Below are positions 27,142-35,567 of a stretch of 37,256 bases of DNA, piece after piece. The notes under the pieces are model-generated. The model was given only the letters and a program-made list of their open reading frames with translations. It searched no databases and had not been told where the DNA came from. Both the position numbers and the translations under genes were made by a program. This DNA comes from Pseudomonadota bacterium. GTDB taxonomy: Bacteria; Desulfobacterota; Desulfobulbia; Desulfobulbales; Desulfocapsaceae. The first letter of the stretch is position 1. Every line of letters begins with the position of its first letter. Where the stretch lies: NCBI GenBank assembly GCA_030671085.1, contig DAOVAI010000005.1, forward strand, positions 1 to 37,256. Direction: 5' to 3'.

Positions 27142-28749
27142 CTAGAAGAATGCCTCAAAGGTCAGGTAAACCTGATCTGCACTGTCAACAGGATCCATAC
27201 CCTGCGAATTTAAAGCGGCCATGTAAGCCTCATCATCCAGGTCATATGGTCTCATGTTCCAGTCCATGGAGCCGGAGTAGTCATACTCGTAACGCTGGTA
27301 TCCAAAACGGATAAAGGTCTTGGCGTATTTGGAGATGGCCTCACCTGTGGGCAGGTCATAAATTCCATATACCTCAAAGACATGACCACGGGTAGCCAGT
27401 TTAGATGCGTAAAAATCATCATGACCAGGAGACATGGAAATCCAGTATTCGGAACCGTAGTTCCACTCAGCACCAAGTTTCAGGCCAACGGAATCTATGT
27501 TGTAGCGGGCACCAAGATAAACGGAATAACCGTCTTCTGAATCGGTATGCGGGGTGATTTCCGCATCTCCCATACCCATCTGAGCCAATGCACCTTGAAT
27601 CATGGCTGGAGACAAGCCCATAGCTGACATCTGCTGAGCAGCGCCCATTCCAACCAAATCGTTGAACATACCATTCTCGCTTGGATCTGTCATGGACCAA
27701 CCTGCTACACCAAAGATATCCACATCTCCAAACTTATCCTCATAAACGGCTGAAGTATGGAGAATATTACCAACGTTTAGCTGAGGACCAAACATATCCG
27801 GAGCAAAAGCGTTCACCAGATCACTGGAGAAGGCCGGATAGTTAAAGACATTAAAGGCCATGAATGACTGAAGGTATGCAAAGCGATTTCCCTTCTTCAT
27901 GACATCCCAGCTGAGGCCGGCAAAATCGGTGTCAGCCAGACGGTTCTGAGAGTCATCAGACTGCAGTCCATTCTCGAATCCACGTCCATAGCAGAAACGG
28001 ACACGACCGGTTCCCATGGCCTCGGATCCCCAACGATAGGCATAGCCCATGGAAATACCATCAAATGGCCAATCCATATAGAGTGACGGCGTTGCCAGAC
28101 GGTGATCGGTACCCATGCGAAGCTCGGCAGGGGGTCCATCAGTGGTGGGACGACGACCAATGGAGAACCAGAGAGGATTTCCGCCGATGTTGTTCCAGTT
28201 TACAAAGGCCCGATCAACATACAGGGCGCTATCGCTGACTGAACGGGTAGTGTTCCCATCAAACAAGGGGTACTGTCCACCAACAAAGGGGCTGATATCG
28301 TTTGTAGCAGGGGTTTGCATACCCCAGGCCTTATACATGGCAAGACGAGCCTTAAACTCAACGTTCTCAGTGGCCTTGACACGCATGTTCAGACGAAAAC
28401 GATTGGTCCAGTTTATATCATTTTTGTATGTGGTACCGGAAACGCCCTCGGCGCGGTAGTAGTCCATGCGGGCACGGAAATCACCGTAGAATTTTATGCG
28501 AGCAGCCAGGTCCCAGCTATCGGAACGCTCTTCCATATCACTGACGGTATCGGCCAGATCATCAAAATCTGCCTTGCTCACAGCACCTACACCTTCCTCG
28601 GCCATTTGAGCTTTCAGCTGATCCAGCTGCAGACTCAACTCTTCAATTTTCCGCTCCAGATCATTGGCATTTGCTCCACCGCTTGCAGAAGCTACTGCAG
28701 GCAGCGCGATCAGACCGGCAAGAGCCAACATGGAAAATTTTTTCACCAT
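27142..28749 (-). CDS. Putative outer-membrane porin (DUF3373-like) with N-terminal coiled coil
   Basis: Signal peptide MVKKFSMLALAGLIALPAVASASG, coiled coil LERKIEELSLQLDQLKAQMAE, many amphipathic beta strands, C-terminal aromatic YLTFEAFF. Confidence 0.75.
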   Translation of the reverse strand: MVKKFSMLALAGLIALPAVASASGGANANDLERKIEELSLQLDQLKAQMAEEGVGAVSKADFDDLADTVSDMEERSDSWDLAARIKFYGDFRARMDYYRAEGVSGTTYKNDINWTNRFRLNMRVKATENVEFKARLAMYKAWGMQTPATNDISPFVGGQYPLFDGNTTRSVSDSALYVDRAFVNWNNIGGNPLWFSIGRRPTTDGPPAELRMGTDHRLATPSLYMDWPFDGISMGYAYRWGSEAMGTGRVRFCYGRGFENGLQSDDSQNRLADTDFAGLSWDVMKKGNRFAYLQSFMAFNVFNYPAFSSDLVNAFAPDMFGPQLNVGNILHTSAVYEDKFGDVDIFGVAGWSMTDPSENGMFNDLVGMGAAQQMSAMGLSPAMIQGALAQMGMGDAEITPHTDSEDGYSVYLGARYNIDSVGLKLGAEWNYGSEYWISMSPGHDDFYASKLATRGHVFEVYGIYDLPTGEAISKYAKTFIRFGYQRYEYDYSGSMDWNMRPYDLDDEAYMAALNSQGMDPVDSADQVYLTFEAFF

Positions 28750-29098
28750 CTTGTTTCCTCCTTCCTCTTTAAATGTTACGACTCGGCCTCTCCTGAAAAG
28801 CCAAAGTCGGCGTCCAACCTGCCAATCCATCTCAATAACAGAGTGTAACAACTTGAACTGTTCCGTCTAACATGTACATGCTGTTCGAGTACAAAAGTAA
28901 CAACTCGTACAAATTTTTTTACTTCAATTCTTTGTACTATCGTATTTGCTCTTCCGTGTCAACTGATTATCCATATTTCCTGAGTGTTCTCATTTATTTT
29001 CCCCCAATCATATGCACAGCGTGGTATTTCCTTTTTCTCCACCACAACATATGGTATAAAAAACTACTATTTCTTTTCTCAATCATTGACAATATTCC

Positions 29099-29881
29099 AT
29101 GAACACCCCCATTATCATAAGCGCATTCGGCACTACCTCCAAGGCCTTGAGTACATACACCTTCCTTGACTCCCAGATCCGTAAGCGTTTCTCCGGACAC
29201 GAAATCTTGTGGAGTTTTTCCTCTCGCGTTATCAGCGCAAAAAAAAGTGGAAAAGATGGACAGGAATATCCCAGCCCGGAGGCGATCTTAGAGAAACTCT
29301 CTCAGCAAGGTTGCAAGCAGGCAGTGCTGCAGTCTGCGCATCTGTGGCCCGGCCATGAATTCCATAAACTTGTCCAGACAGCACGGAGCAGTCCGGTCAG
29401 CGTATCCATGGGTATGCCCTTACTCAGCGCGCCTGCGGATTATGAAAAAATTTGTGCCTGCCTGGACGGTATCGCCCATGAGCACTCCAATCAGGCCCTG
29501 ATTATTGCCGGTCATGGCACCAGCCATCCCGCCTGGACCGGATATTTAGCCCTTGAACATTTCCTGGAGAAGCGTTTTGGAAAACGAATCTTTCTCGCCC
29601 TGCTGAAAGGCTATCCAGCGCCGGCAGAAATGGTCAAACGCGTTCAGGAAGCAGGCTTTGACTCAGCCTGTCTTATTCCCTTTATGCTGCTGGCAGGCAG
29701 ACATTTCGAGCGGGAATTGACCGGGCCGGATCCGGATTCGTGGAAGTCACAACTGGCAAAAGCCGGCGTTTCCATATCTGCCATAGACCATGGCCTGGGA
29801 ATGCTGGAAGGAGTAGGGGAAATCTTCTGCGATCACATCAGCAAGGCACTGGAGAACTGTTCAACTCTGCAGCCCGGATAA
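29099..29881 (+). CDS. cbiK: Second CbiK-type sirohydrochlorin cobaltochelatase (no signal peptide)
   Basis: IIISAFGTTSKAL, WSFSSRVI, LQSAHLWPGHEFHKL, IIAGHGTSHPAWTGY, CLIPFMLLAGRHFERELTG. Confidence 0.85.
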   Translation: MNTPIIISAFGTTSKALSTYTFLDSQIRKRFSGHEILWSFSSRVISAKKSGKDGQEYPSPEAILEKLSQQGCKQAVLQSAHLWPGHEFHKLVQTARSSPVSVSMGMPLLSAPADYEKICACLDGIAHEHSNQALIIAGHGTSHPAWTGYLALEHFLEKRFGKRIFLALLKGYPAPAEMVKRVQEAGFDSACLIPFMLLAGRHFERELTGPDPDSWKSQLAKAGVSISAIDHGLGMLEGVGEIFCDHISKALENCSTLQPG

Positions 29882-30006
29882 AATCCATTGCTTCATCAAA
29901 TTGCCGGGCAAGCACTCATTCAAGACAGATGGTTCACCGCGACATCCGCAAACAGTTGCGACCACTTTTTTTTAGGGTTGGTAGAATAAATTATCTGCAA
30001 CCATTC

Positions 30007-30555
30007 TCATCTGCCCCAGCTTGTCCGGCTTCTCTCTACAGACACCGGTTGAGCCCGAGGAATGCTCTTGGCAAGCACTGTTTTTTCTGTTGCATGACGG
30101 ACTGTGGTGCCGAGCACAGAGAACTGAAAACAGTGCCTGTACCAGTCGCCCATCTGCCGGGTGACAACCCAGACCCCAGACAGACCGTTCTCTTGGGCCC
30201 ACTGCTCCCAGTATCGAACAAAGATGGAAGCAACCCCCCTGCGACGAAATTCCGGAAGGACCATGAGACCGGTGCCGCAAGCATAGTTCTGCAGAAGATT
30301 GACTGCGGCTGCATCCAGCCCTTGCGGCGCGTCTGAGCGATTGATGATGGTGGCAAATCCGATTATTTTGCTCTCATGTTCGGCAAGAAAAAGAGCCCGA
30401 TCCGGCTTGGCAGCATAGCGTTGCAGCTTATCCAGGAAGACATGGACCAGGTTGGGATCCATGTCTCTGCTCAGGTCGTGGAAGGCCCTGTCCACATCAC
30501 TTGGAACTGCTGGGAAAATTGTGCAGGAAAATGGCGCAGATCGATCAGAGTTCAT
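30007..30555 (-). CDS. GNAT-family N-acetyltransferase
   Basis: GTGLMVLPEFRRRGVASIFVRYWEQWAQENGLSGVWVVT, acetyl-CoA binding motif. Confidence 0.8.
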   Translation of the reverse strand: MNSDRSAPFSCTIFPAVPSDVDRAFHDLSRDMDPNLVHVFLDKLQRYAAKPDRALFLAEHESKIIGFATIINRSDAPQGLDAAAVNLLQNYACGTGLMVLPEFRRRGVASIFVRYWEQWAQENGLSGVWVVTRQMGDWYRHCFQFSVLGTTVRHATEKTVLAKSIPRAQPVSVERSRTSWGR

Positions 30556-31126
30556 CGAGAATTGCGGCCCTTTTTTGCTCATACTCTTCCTGCGTAATCA
30601 ACTGCTCCTTATGGAGCAGATCAATGACCCGGAGGCGTTGCTCAGGTGTTTGCGGCGGCGCAGCGGACGAAGAGGGTGAAGGCGATATTGCCATTTTTCG
30701 GGTGTCACGCACAGGCACGACACGCAGAGCAAAAGAAAGCGCCTTTTCCATCCAACTACAGCCTCCCATTGTAAAATTGCAGCTGGCGCCTTTCGTATCA
30801 TTGGTCTCGGCAGCCCAGACCAGGGTGTCACGAATGGTGATTGCTCCTTCGTCTTTCTTGATCCCGGCCTTATAAAGGGCTGCTAATTCCGTTTTCTTAG
30901 GCAGTCGCCAGTCGTTGTGCCCACCACCTGTGTAAGAACGGCAGTATTCCTTGGCATCCGGCCATGCCAGGGACTGCCCATTGTCGGCAGCAGCCCACAT
31001 GAGCCCTGTCTCCTCATCAAGGATTGTCCCATCGTTGTAGGCCAGAAAACGTTGCTTTTCGTCGCCCGGACGTGCACAGGCGAAAAGCAGCAGCAAAGAC
31101 AAAACTATCAAACATCTTCGTATCAT
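30545..31126 (-). CDS. DUF1566-domain lipoprotein with C-terminal SHOCT-like segment
   Basis: Lipobox LLLLFACARP; DEETGLMWAAADNGQSLAWPDAKEYC...HNDWRLPKKTELAALY; C-terminal RVIDLLHKEQLITQEEYEQKRAAIL. Confidence 0.85.
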   Translation of the reverse strand: MIRRCLIVLSLLLLFACARPGDEKQRFLAYNDGTILDEETGLMWAAADNGQSLAWPDAKEYCRSYTGGGHNDWRLPKKTELAALYKAGIKKDEGAITIRDTLVWAAETNDTKGASCNFTMGGCSWMEKALSFALRVVPVRDTRKMAISPSPSSSAAPPQTPEQRLRVIDLLHKEQLITQEEYEQKRAAILDEL

Positions 31127-31219
31127 ATTTCTCCCTGAAAAAAAGATCGAATCATCAGCTCCTGTTCTACCCCATAGATACTCGTAATGCCAGGGAGAAA
31201 CGTCTGTCAAAATTGGCTT

Positions 31220-31380
31220 GTGTCACGTCAAGGATGAAATGTCGTATATTGCGCCACCATTTTTTGTGCTTGCGAGGCATGGATTGATAAGCATAGTTGT
31301 GCTATGTGAGTCAAGCCGTAACGAAGCAAGCGCGAAAAAGGGTAAGCAAGATGCGTCATTTTAGAGTTGACGGGGCACTA
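31220..31380. repeat. Palindromic MITE-like element, family A copy 1 (161 bp, uninterrupted)
   Basis: gtgtcacgtcaaggatgaaatgtcgtatattgcgcc...gacggggcacta; ends are imperfect inverted repeats; near-identical to 35832-36154 minus its insertion. Confidence 0.85.
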
Positions 31381-31797
31381 AAGACTTTTAACAAATTCTC
31401 GTATCTCCAGGCAGACTCGTTGATAGCAGGCCAGCTCTTCTTCCTCGCAGCCTGCATTTTTTGCCAGTTGCGGGGGGTCATCAAAGGGGTGATGCATCAC
31501 CTTGGCATCCCCCGGAAACAGGGGACAGTTCTCATCAGCATGGCCGCAGACAGTAATGACCAGGTCGAAATCTGTTTCCGCCAGCTCATCCACATGTTTT
31601 GACCAGTGACTGCTGATATCCGCTCCCGCCTCCTGCATGGCCTTGACTGCCATAGGGTTCAGGCCATGGACCTCTATTCCTGCCGACCAGGCCTCAATGC
31701 GCTCCCCATGCAGATGACGGGCCCAGCCCTCTGCCATCTGACTGCGGCAGGAATTTCCGGTACAGAGAAAGAGGATTTTTTTGCGTTTTTCACCCAT
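31378..31797 (-). CDS. arsC: Thioredoxin-type arsenate reductase
   Basis: KILFLCTGNSCRSQMAEGWARH, VITVCGHADENCPLFPG, HHPFDDPP. Confidence 0.93.
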   Translation of the reverse strand: MGEKRKKILFLCTGNSCRSQMAEGWARHLHGERIEAWSAGIEVHGLNPMAVKAMQEAGADISSHWSKHVDELAETDFDLVITVCGHADENCPLFPGDAKVMHHPFDDPPQLAKNAGCEEEELACYQRVCLEIREFVKSL

Positions 31798-31805
31798 TAT
31801 CAAGC

Positions 31806-32033
31806 TCAATGGTTAAGAAGAAGTGAGCCGCTGATCTCGTCCACCGCCCGGCGGACATCGGCCAGGCATCACCTGCCCTTTGGATTTGTCTCCTGGCAGC
31901 GGCACTCCCCGGCCCTGGAAGCGGCCATAATCGCCTCCAGAATGGTGGATCTCCCATTTTTTCTGAAATCCTCTTCAATATCCTTACGGCTGTGAGCAAA
32001 ACAGTAGCAGAGCAATTCGTCTTTTGTATCGAT
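31806..32033 (-). CDS. Candidate selenoprotein: CopZ N-terminal-like (2Fe-2S) metallochaperone with in-frame TGA (Sec) at 31869-31871; start codon unresolved
   Basis: Minus strand reads (I)DTKDELLCYCFAHSRKDIEEDFRKNGRSTILEAIMAASRAGECRCQETNPKGR-[TGA]-CLADVRRAVDEISGSLLLNH*. TGA falls at the first Cys of the NPxGxCCLxDV motif. Hairpin GTCCGCC-GGGC-GGTGGAC follows. Confidence 0.75.
31839..31856 (-). promoter_or_regulatory. Putative bacterial SECIS element
   Basis: 7-bp stem GTCCGCC/GGTGGAC (one G-U pair) with loop GGGC; 19 nt between the UGA and the loop G. Confidence 0.7.
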
Positions 32034-32087
32034 GATAATCTCCTGTTCTCTTTTCCTTCAGTCTTCTGCCTTAATACCTCTTACTCT

Positions 32088-33188
32088 CTATATCAGCAGG
32101 TTAAAAAGATATCCGGTAAAGAGGATGCCTCCTCCCACCACCATGATAAAGGTTGCGATCAGCCTGGGTTTGAGCACCTTGCGCAGAATCACCATTTCCG
32201 GCAGGGACAGGGCAATCACACTCATCATAAAGGCAAGGACTGTGCCAAGGGCTGCCCCCTTGCCAAGCAGGGCCTCGACTACGGGTACCATGCCTGCAGC
32301 ACCGGAATACATGGGGATTCCAACAAGGACTGCAGCCGGTACTGACCACCAGGCATCTTTTCCCATGAGAGAGACCATCAGGTTTTCCGGAACATAGCCA
32401 TGGATGAGTGCACCCACCGTGATTCCTGCCACCACATAAAGCCACACCTTCCCCACAATATCACGCACAGCCTCTTTACCAAATTCAAATCGATCTCCCC
32501 AGGTAAATTTCTGTGCCAGGACAAGGGCTTCACCCGAGCGCATCTCCCCCACCCAATCCTCAACATACTTTTCCATCTTCATCCTGCCGATAATCCATCC
32601 TGCGACAACAGCAATAGTCAGCCCTGTCACCAGATAGAGTGCAGCCACCTTCCACCCCAGAAGTCCGTACAGCAGGATCAGGGCTACTTCATTAACCATG
32701 GGTGCTGCAATGAGGAAAGAGAGGGTGACTCCCAAAGGAATGCCGGCCTGCACAAATCCCAGGAAAAGAGGCACTGCCGAACAGGAGCAGAAGGGGGTGA
32801 TGATGCCAAACATGGCTGCCAGGACATTGCCAGTGGCCTCCCGCCTGCCTGCCAGTATTTTCCGTGTTCGCGCCGGGGTGACAAAGGTACGTGAAACCCC
32901 AACCCCAAAGACCACAAGGGTGAGAAGGAGCATAACCTTGGGAGTATCATAGACAAAAAACTGCACAGCTGCACCAAGATGGCCCCCCTGCTCAAGCCCC
33001 AGAACGGTATAGGAAAAATAATTGGAAAAGGGCAGGAGACTGCCATAGAGAAGATACCAGGCCGCAAGGGCTGCAATTCCCAGGGCCAGAGACCTTCCGG
33101 TGGATACATGTTTTTTATCGGCTGAAGAGCCTGACTTTTTATCAGCACAGCCGCAGCCGGCCTGCGGTAAGGTTTGTAATGGTTCCAT
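32088..33188 (-). CDS. COG0701-type permease (ArsP / metal efflux-like)
   Basis: Multi-TM with FGIITPFCSCSAVPLFLGFVQAGIPLGVTLSFLIAAPMVNEVA; N-terminal GCGCADKK. Confidence 0.9.
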   Translation of the reverse strand: MEPLQTLPQAGCGCADKKSGSSADKKHVSTGRSLALGIAALAAWYLLYGSLLPFSNYFSYTVLGLEQGGHLGAAVQFFVYDTPKVMLLLTLVVFGVGVSRTFVTPARTRKILAGRREATGNVLAAMFGIITPFCSCSAVPLFLGFVQAGIPLGVTLSFLIAAPMVNEVALILLYGLLGWKVAALYLVTGLTIAVVAGWIIGRMKMEKYVEDWVGEMRSGEALVLAQKFTWGDRFEFGKEAVRDIVGKVWLYVVAGITVGALIHGYVPENLMVSLMGKDAWWSVPAAVLVGIPMYSGAAGMVPVVEALLGKGAALGTVLAFMMSVIALSLPEMVILRKVLKPRLIATFIMVVGGGILFTGYLFNLLI

Positions 33189-33197
33189 CGTTGTTCC

Positions 33198-33545
33198 TCA
33201 GGGGCTACACGTTTCTTTTATTTTACACACCAGTCCAAGTTTTCGGTGCATCTGTTTCAACTCATCATCATCTTCAAGCCATTCAGCAAGACAAGAAAGC
33301 ATCTCACTTCCATACACGGACTGGCAATGTGTGATCAGACGATAGATAATCCACGTTCCCTGGCGCTCATGCTCAACCAGACCAGCATCTTCCAGGGTCT
33401 TCATATGCCTGGAGACCGTGGATTGGGCCAGCTGCAAAAGTTCCTGTATCTCACAGACACAGAGCGGCCTTTCCTGTAGAAGCTTCAAGACCCGTACGCG
33501 GTTGGGATCTGACAGGGCCTTCATCACTCGTATAAACTCTTTCAT
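33198..33545 (-). CDS. arsR: ArsR-family metalloregulator
   Basis: MKALSDPNRVRVLKLLQERPLCVCEIQELLQLAQSTVSRHMKTLEDAGLVEHERQGTWIIYRL. Confidence 0.94.
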   Translation of the reverse strand: MKEFIRVMKALSDPNRVRVLKLLQERPLCVCEIQELLQLAQSTVSRHMKTLEDAGLVEHERQGTWIIYRLITHCQSVYGSEMLSCLAEWLEDDDELKQMHRKLGLVCKIKETCSP

Positions 33546-33560
33546 CCGTTCTCTCCTTGC

Positions 33561-33598
33561 CCTATCTATATATCGCCATATAACGATAAATAGATAGG
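33561..33598 (-). promoter_or_regulatory. Probable ArsR operator palindrome
   Basis: cctatctatatatcg (33561-33575)/cgataaatagatagg (33584-33598), 15-bp arms with one mismatch, just upstream of arsR. Confidence 0.7.
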
Positions 33599-33696
33599 GA
33601 CAATTCATCTGTCAAGAACTCTTTACCTCGGGCAAACCGTTCCCCTCACGTATCGTATTCGACTATCTTTCTAGAATAAAAGAACTTTATTAAAAC

Positions 33697-33767
33697 CACA
33701 GAGAGCACAGAGGAGACAGAGAAAAACAAAAAAATGCTTTCCCTCCATCTCCTCTGTGCTCTCTGTG
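33697..33767. repeat. Perfect 20-bp inverted repeat, 31-nt spacer
   Basis: cacagagagcacagaggaga / tctcctctgtgctctctgtg. Confidence 0.95.
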
Positions 33768-33786
33768 TGAAAAAAATCTTCGCTAA

Positions 33787-34800
33787 CTATATTATATTGC
33801 CGAGGCTTATACCCCCTTCCCTGATCCGCTGCAACTGGTCCTGCAGGTCAGCGATCTCAGTCTGCCAGTATTCCCCTGAACCAAAATCTGGAATAATAGG
33901 GGCCGTTCCATCTGCCACATACTGGTAGGTCAACCAGGCAATATAGTGGAGGAAACGCATGGCGCGCAGAGGCTCAATGAGCCGAAAACTGCGTTGGTCA
34001 AAATGGTGGAATGTCTCATACCCTTCCAGGAACAGATCAATCTCAAGGAGGGATTCTTCGGGTATGCCGGGAAGGAGCATCCACAGGTCCTGGACCGGCG
34101 GACCCATGGCCATATCATCAAAATCAATGAGATAGAAAGATTCTCCCGGGCGGTGGATGATGTTGGAGAAATGGCAGTCTCCATGGATTCTGCTGAGTGT
34201 TATATCCTTGAACAGCGGGGCTATCTCATCAATAATCTCACTGCACAATGATGAAAACCTGCCAGCAGTCTCCGGCTGGGCGATGACTCCGCTCTCCAGA
34301 ATAAAGTCTACCTGCTCTCTTGTTGAATGCTCCGGAGCCATGGTCAGCCTGTCCCGGGAGGGGTGAACAGCACCTACCGCATGACAACGACCGAGCAGAC
34401 GCCCAAGCTCCAGCCATTGATCTTCGCTGAATTCATCGAAACTGCGCCCCCCGCAACGGGGGAAGATGCAGAAAGAGAGTCCCTCGTGCTCAGCAAGGGT
34501 TCCTCCATTGGCCAAGACCAGAGGCGGAATTACCGGAATCTCATGCTGGTCAAGCTCAAGCAGGAAGTCGTGCTCATCCTGTAATGCCGTTTGCGACCAG
34601 CGACCCGGCCGGTAAAACTTCACCACCAATCCTCTGCCGTCCACGGCTTCCAGCTCAAAAACACGGTTGATATAGCTGTTCAGCGGTCTGCAGAGATTCG
34701 TGCAGGGAATTTCCAGGCTTGACTCAACAAGATTGAGTACGGTTTCTGGCCCAAGTTCCCGAAACGCATGGGGCTGACGCCTCTTTTCCTGATCACTCAT
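33787..34800 (-). CDS. srkA: SrkA/YihE-like serine/threonine kinase (APH fold)
   Basis: VVKFYRPGRWSQTALQDEHDFLLEL, RIHGDCHFSNIIHRPGE, LIDFDDMAMGPPVQDLWMLL. Confidence 0.9.
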   Translation of the reverse strand: MSDQEKRRQPHAFRELGPETVLNLVESSLEIPCTNLCRPLNSYINRVFELEAVDGRGLVVKFYRPGRWSQTALQDEHDFLLELDQHEIPVIPPLVLANGGTLAEHEGLSFCIFPRCGGRSFDEFSEDQWLELGRLLGRCHAVGAVHPSRDRLTMAPEHSTREQVDFILESGVIAQPETAGRFSSLCSEIIDEIAPLFKDITLSRIHGDCHFSNIIHRPGESFYLIDFDDMAMGPPVQDLWMLLPGIPEESLLEIDLFLEGYETFHHFDQRSFRLIEPLRAMRFLHYIAWLTYQYVADGTAPIIPDFGSGEYWQTEIADLQDQLQRIREGGISLGNII

Positions 34801-35489
34801 GGTCTGTAGCCTATGTCCTCAGGCAAATTATCTTTTCTGGCATTCTCTACGGCCAGCTGATCGCAACGTTCGTTCAATGGGTGGCCCGCATGTCCCTTGA
34901 CCCAGTGAAAACTGATGTCTAAGTCCTCTACGAGGTCGAGCAGCTGTGCCCAGAGATCGGAGTTCAGGGCCGGCTTGTTGTCGGATTTCAGCCAGCCACG
35001 CCTGCGCCAGCCCCTGGCCCAGCCTTTGCTGATACCATTGACCACATAGCTGGAATCAGAGTAGAGAGCAACCGGCTTGTCACGCACCGGCAGGGCCTCA
35101 ATACCCTTGATGCAGGCCATAAGCTCCATCCGGTTATTAGTGGTGAGCTGATACCCGCCAAAGAGCTCCCGTGCCTGCCCCTCTGCAAGGATGATCGCCC
35201 CATAGCCGCCAGGCCCTGGATTATTGATGGCCCCGCCATCGGTGTATATTTCCACTCGGTCAACAGGAATTGCAGGCTGCTCCTGCTGCACTGTTTTCTT
35301 GACCTGCTTCTTCCGCTTCTCCTGCCACTCAGGATTTGCCATCCACGCCTCTGCCTCGGAGCGCAGGGCAAAACCCTTGTACCTGGCACCAGCAAAGCCC
35401 TTGACCTGAGCCTCGGCATCCGGCCAGGAGGTGTAGATCCCTGGCCTACGCCCGCTTGCCACTGCATAAAACTTTTTTTTCCCAGCCAT
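34797..35489 (-). CDS. rnhA: Ribonuclease HI with N-terminal viroplasmin/hybrid-binding domain
   Basis: KKFYAVASGRRPGIYTSWPDAEAQVKGFAGARYKGF; YTDGGAINNPGPGGYGAI; TTNNRMELMACIKGIEAL; HWVKGHAGHPLNERCDQLA. Confidence 0.95.
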   Translation of the reverse strand: MAGKKKFYAVASGRRPGIYTSWPDAEAQVKGFAGARYKGFALRSEAEAWMANPEWQEKRKKQVKKTVQQEQPAIPVDRVEIYTDGGAINNPGPGGYGAIILAEGQARELFGGYQLTTNNRMELMACIKGIEALPVRDKPVALYSDSSYVVNGISKGWARGWRRRGWLKSDNKPALNSDLWAQLLDLVEDLDISFHWVKGHAGHPLNERCDQLAVENARKDNLPEDIGYRP

Positions 35490-35513
35490 ACGCCTCCAAC
35501 ACAAAAGCAAAAA

Positions 35514-35548
35514 AAAACCGCCAGGGAGTTCTCTCCCTGGCGGTTTTA
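35514..35548. terminator. Bidirectional-capable Rho-independent terminator
   Basis: aaaaccgccagggag-ttct-ctccctggcggtttt. Confidence 0.85.
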
Positions 35549-35567
35549 CTCATTCTGTCCGCTTGCT

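Noticed and set aside
28845-28907. Two copies of gtaacaact(t/c)g upstream of the porin
   Set aside because: Possible operator pair, but too short and degenerate to support a regulator assignment.
31790-31999. ORF-track 69-aa frame over the candidate selenoprotein
   Set aside because: Wrong frame; the conserved CYC…NPKGR-U-C pattern is in a different minus-strand frame interrupted by TGA.
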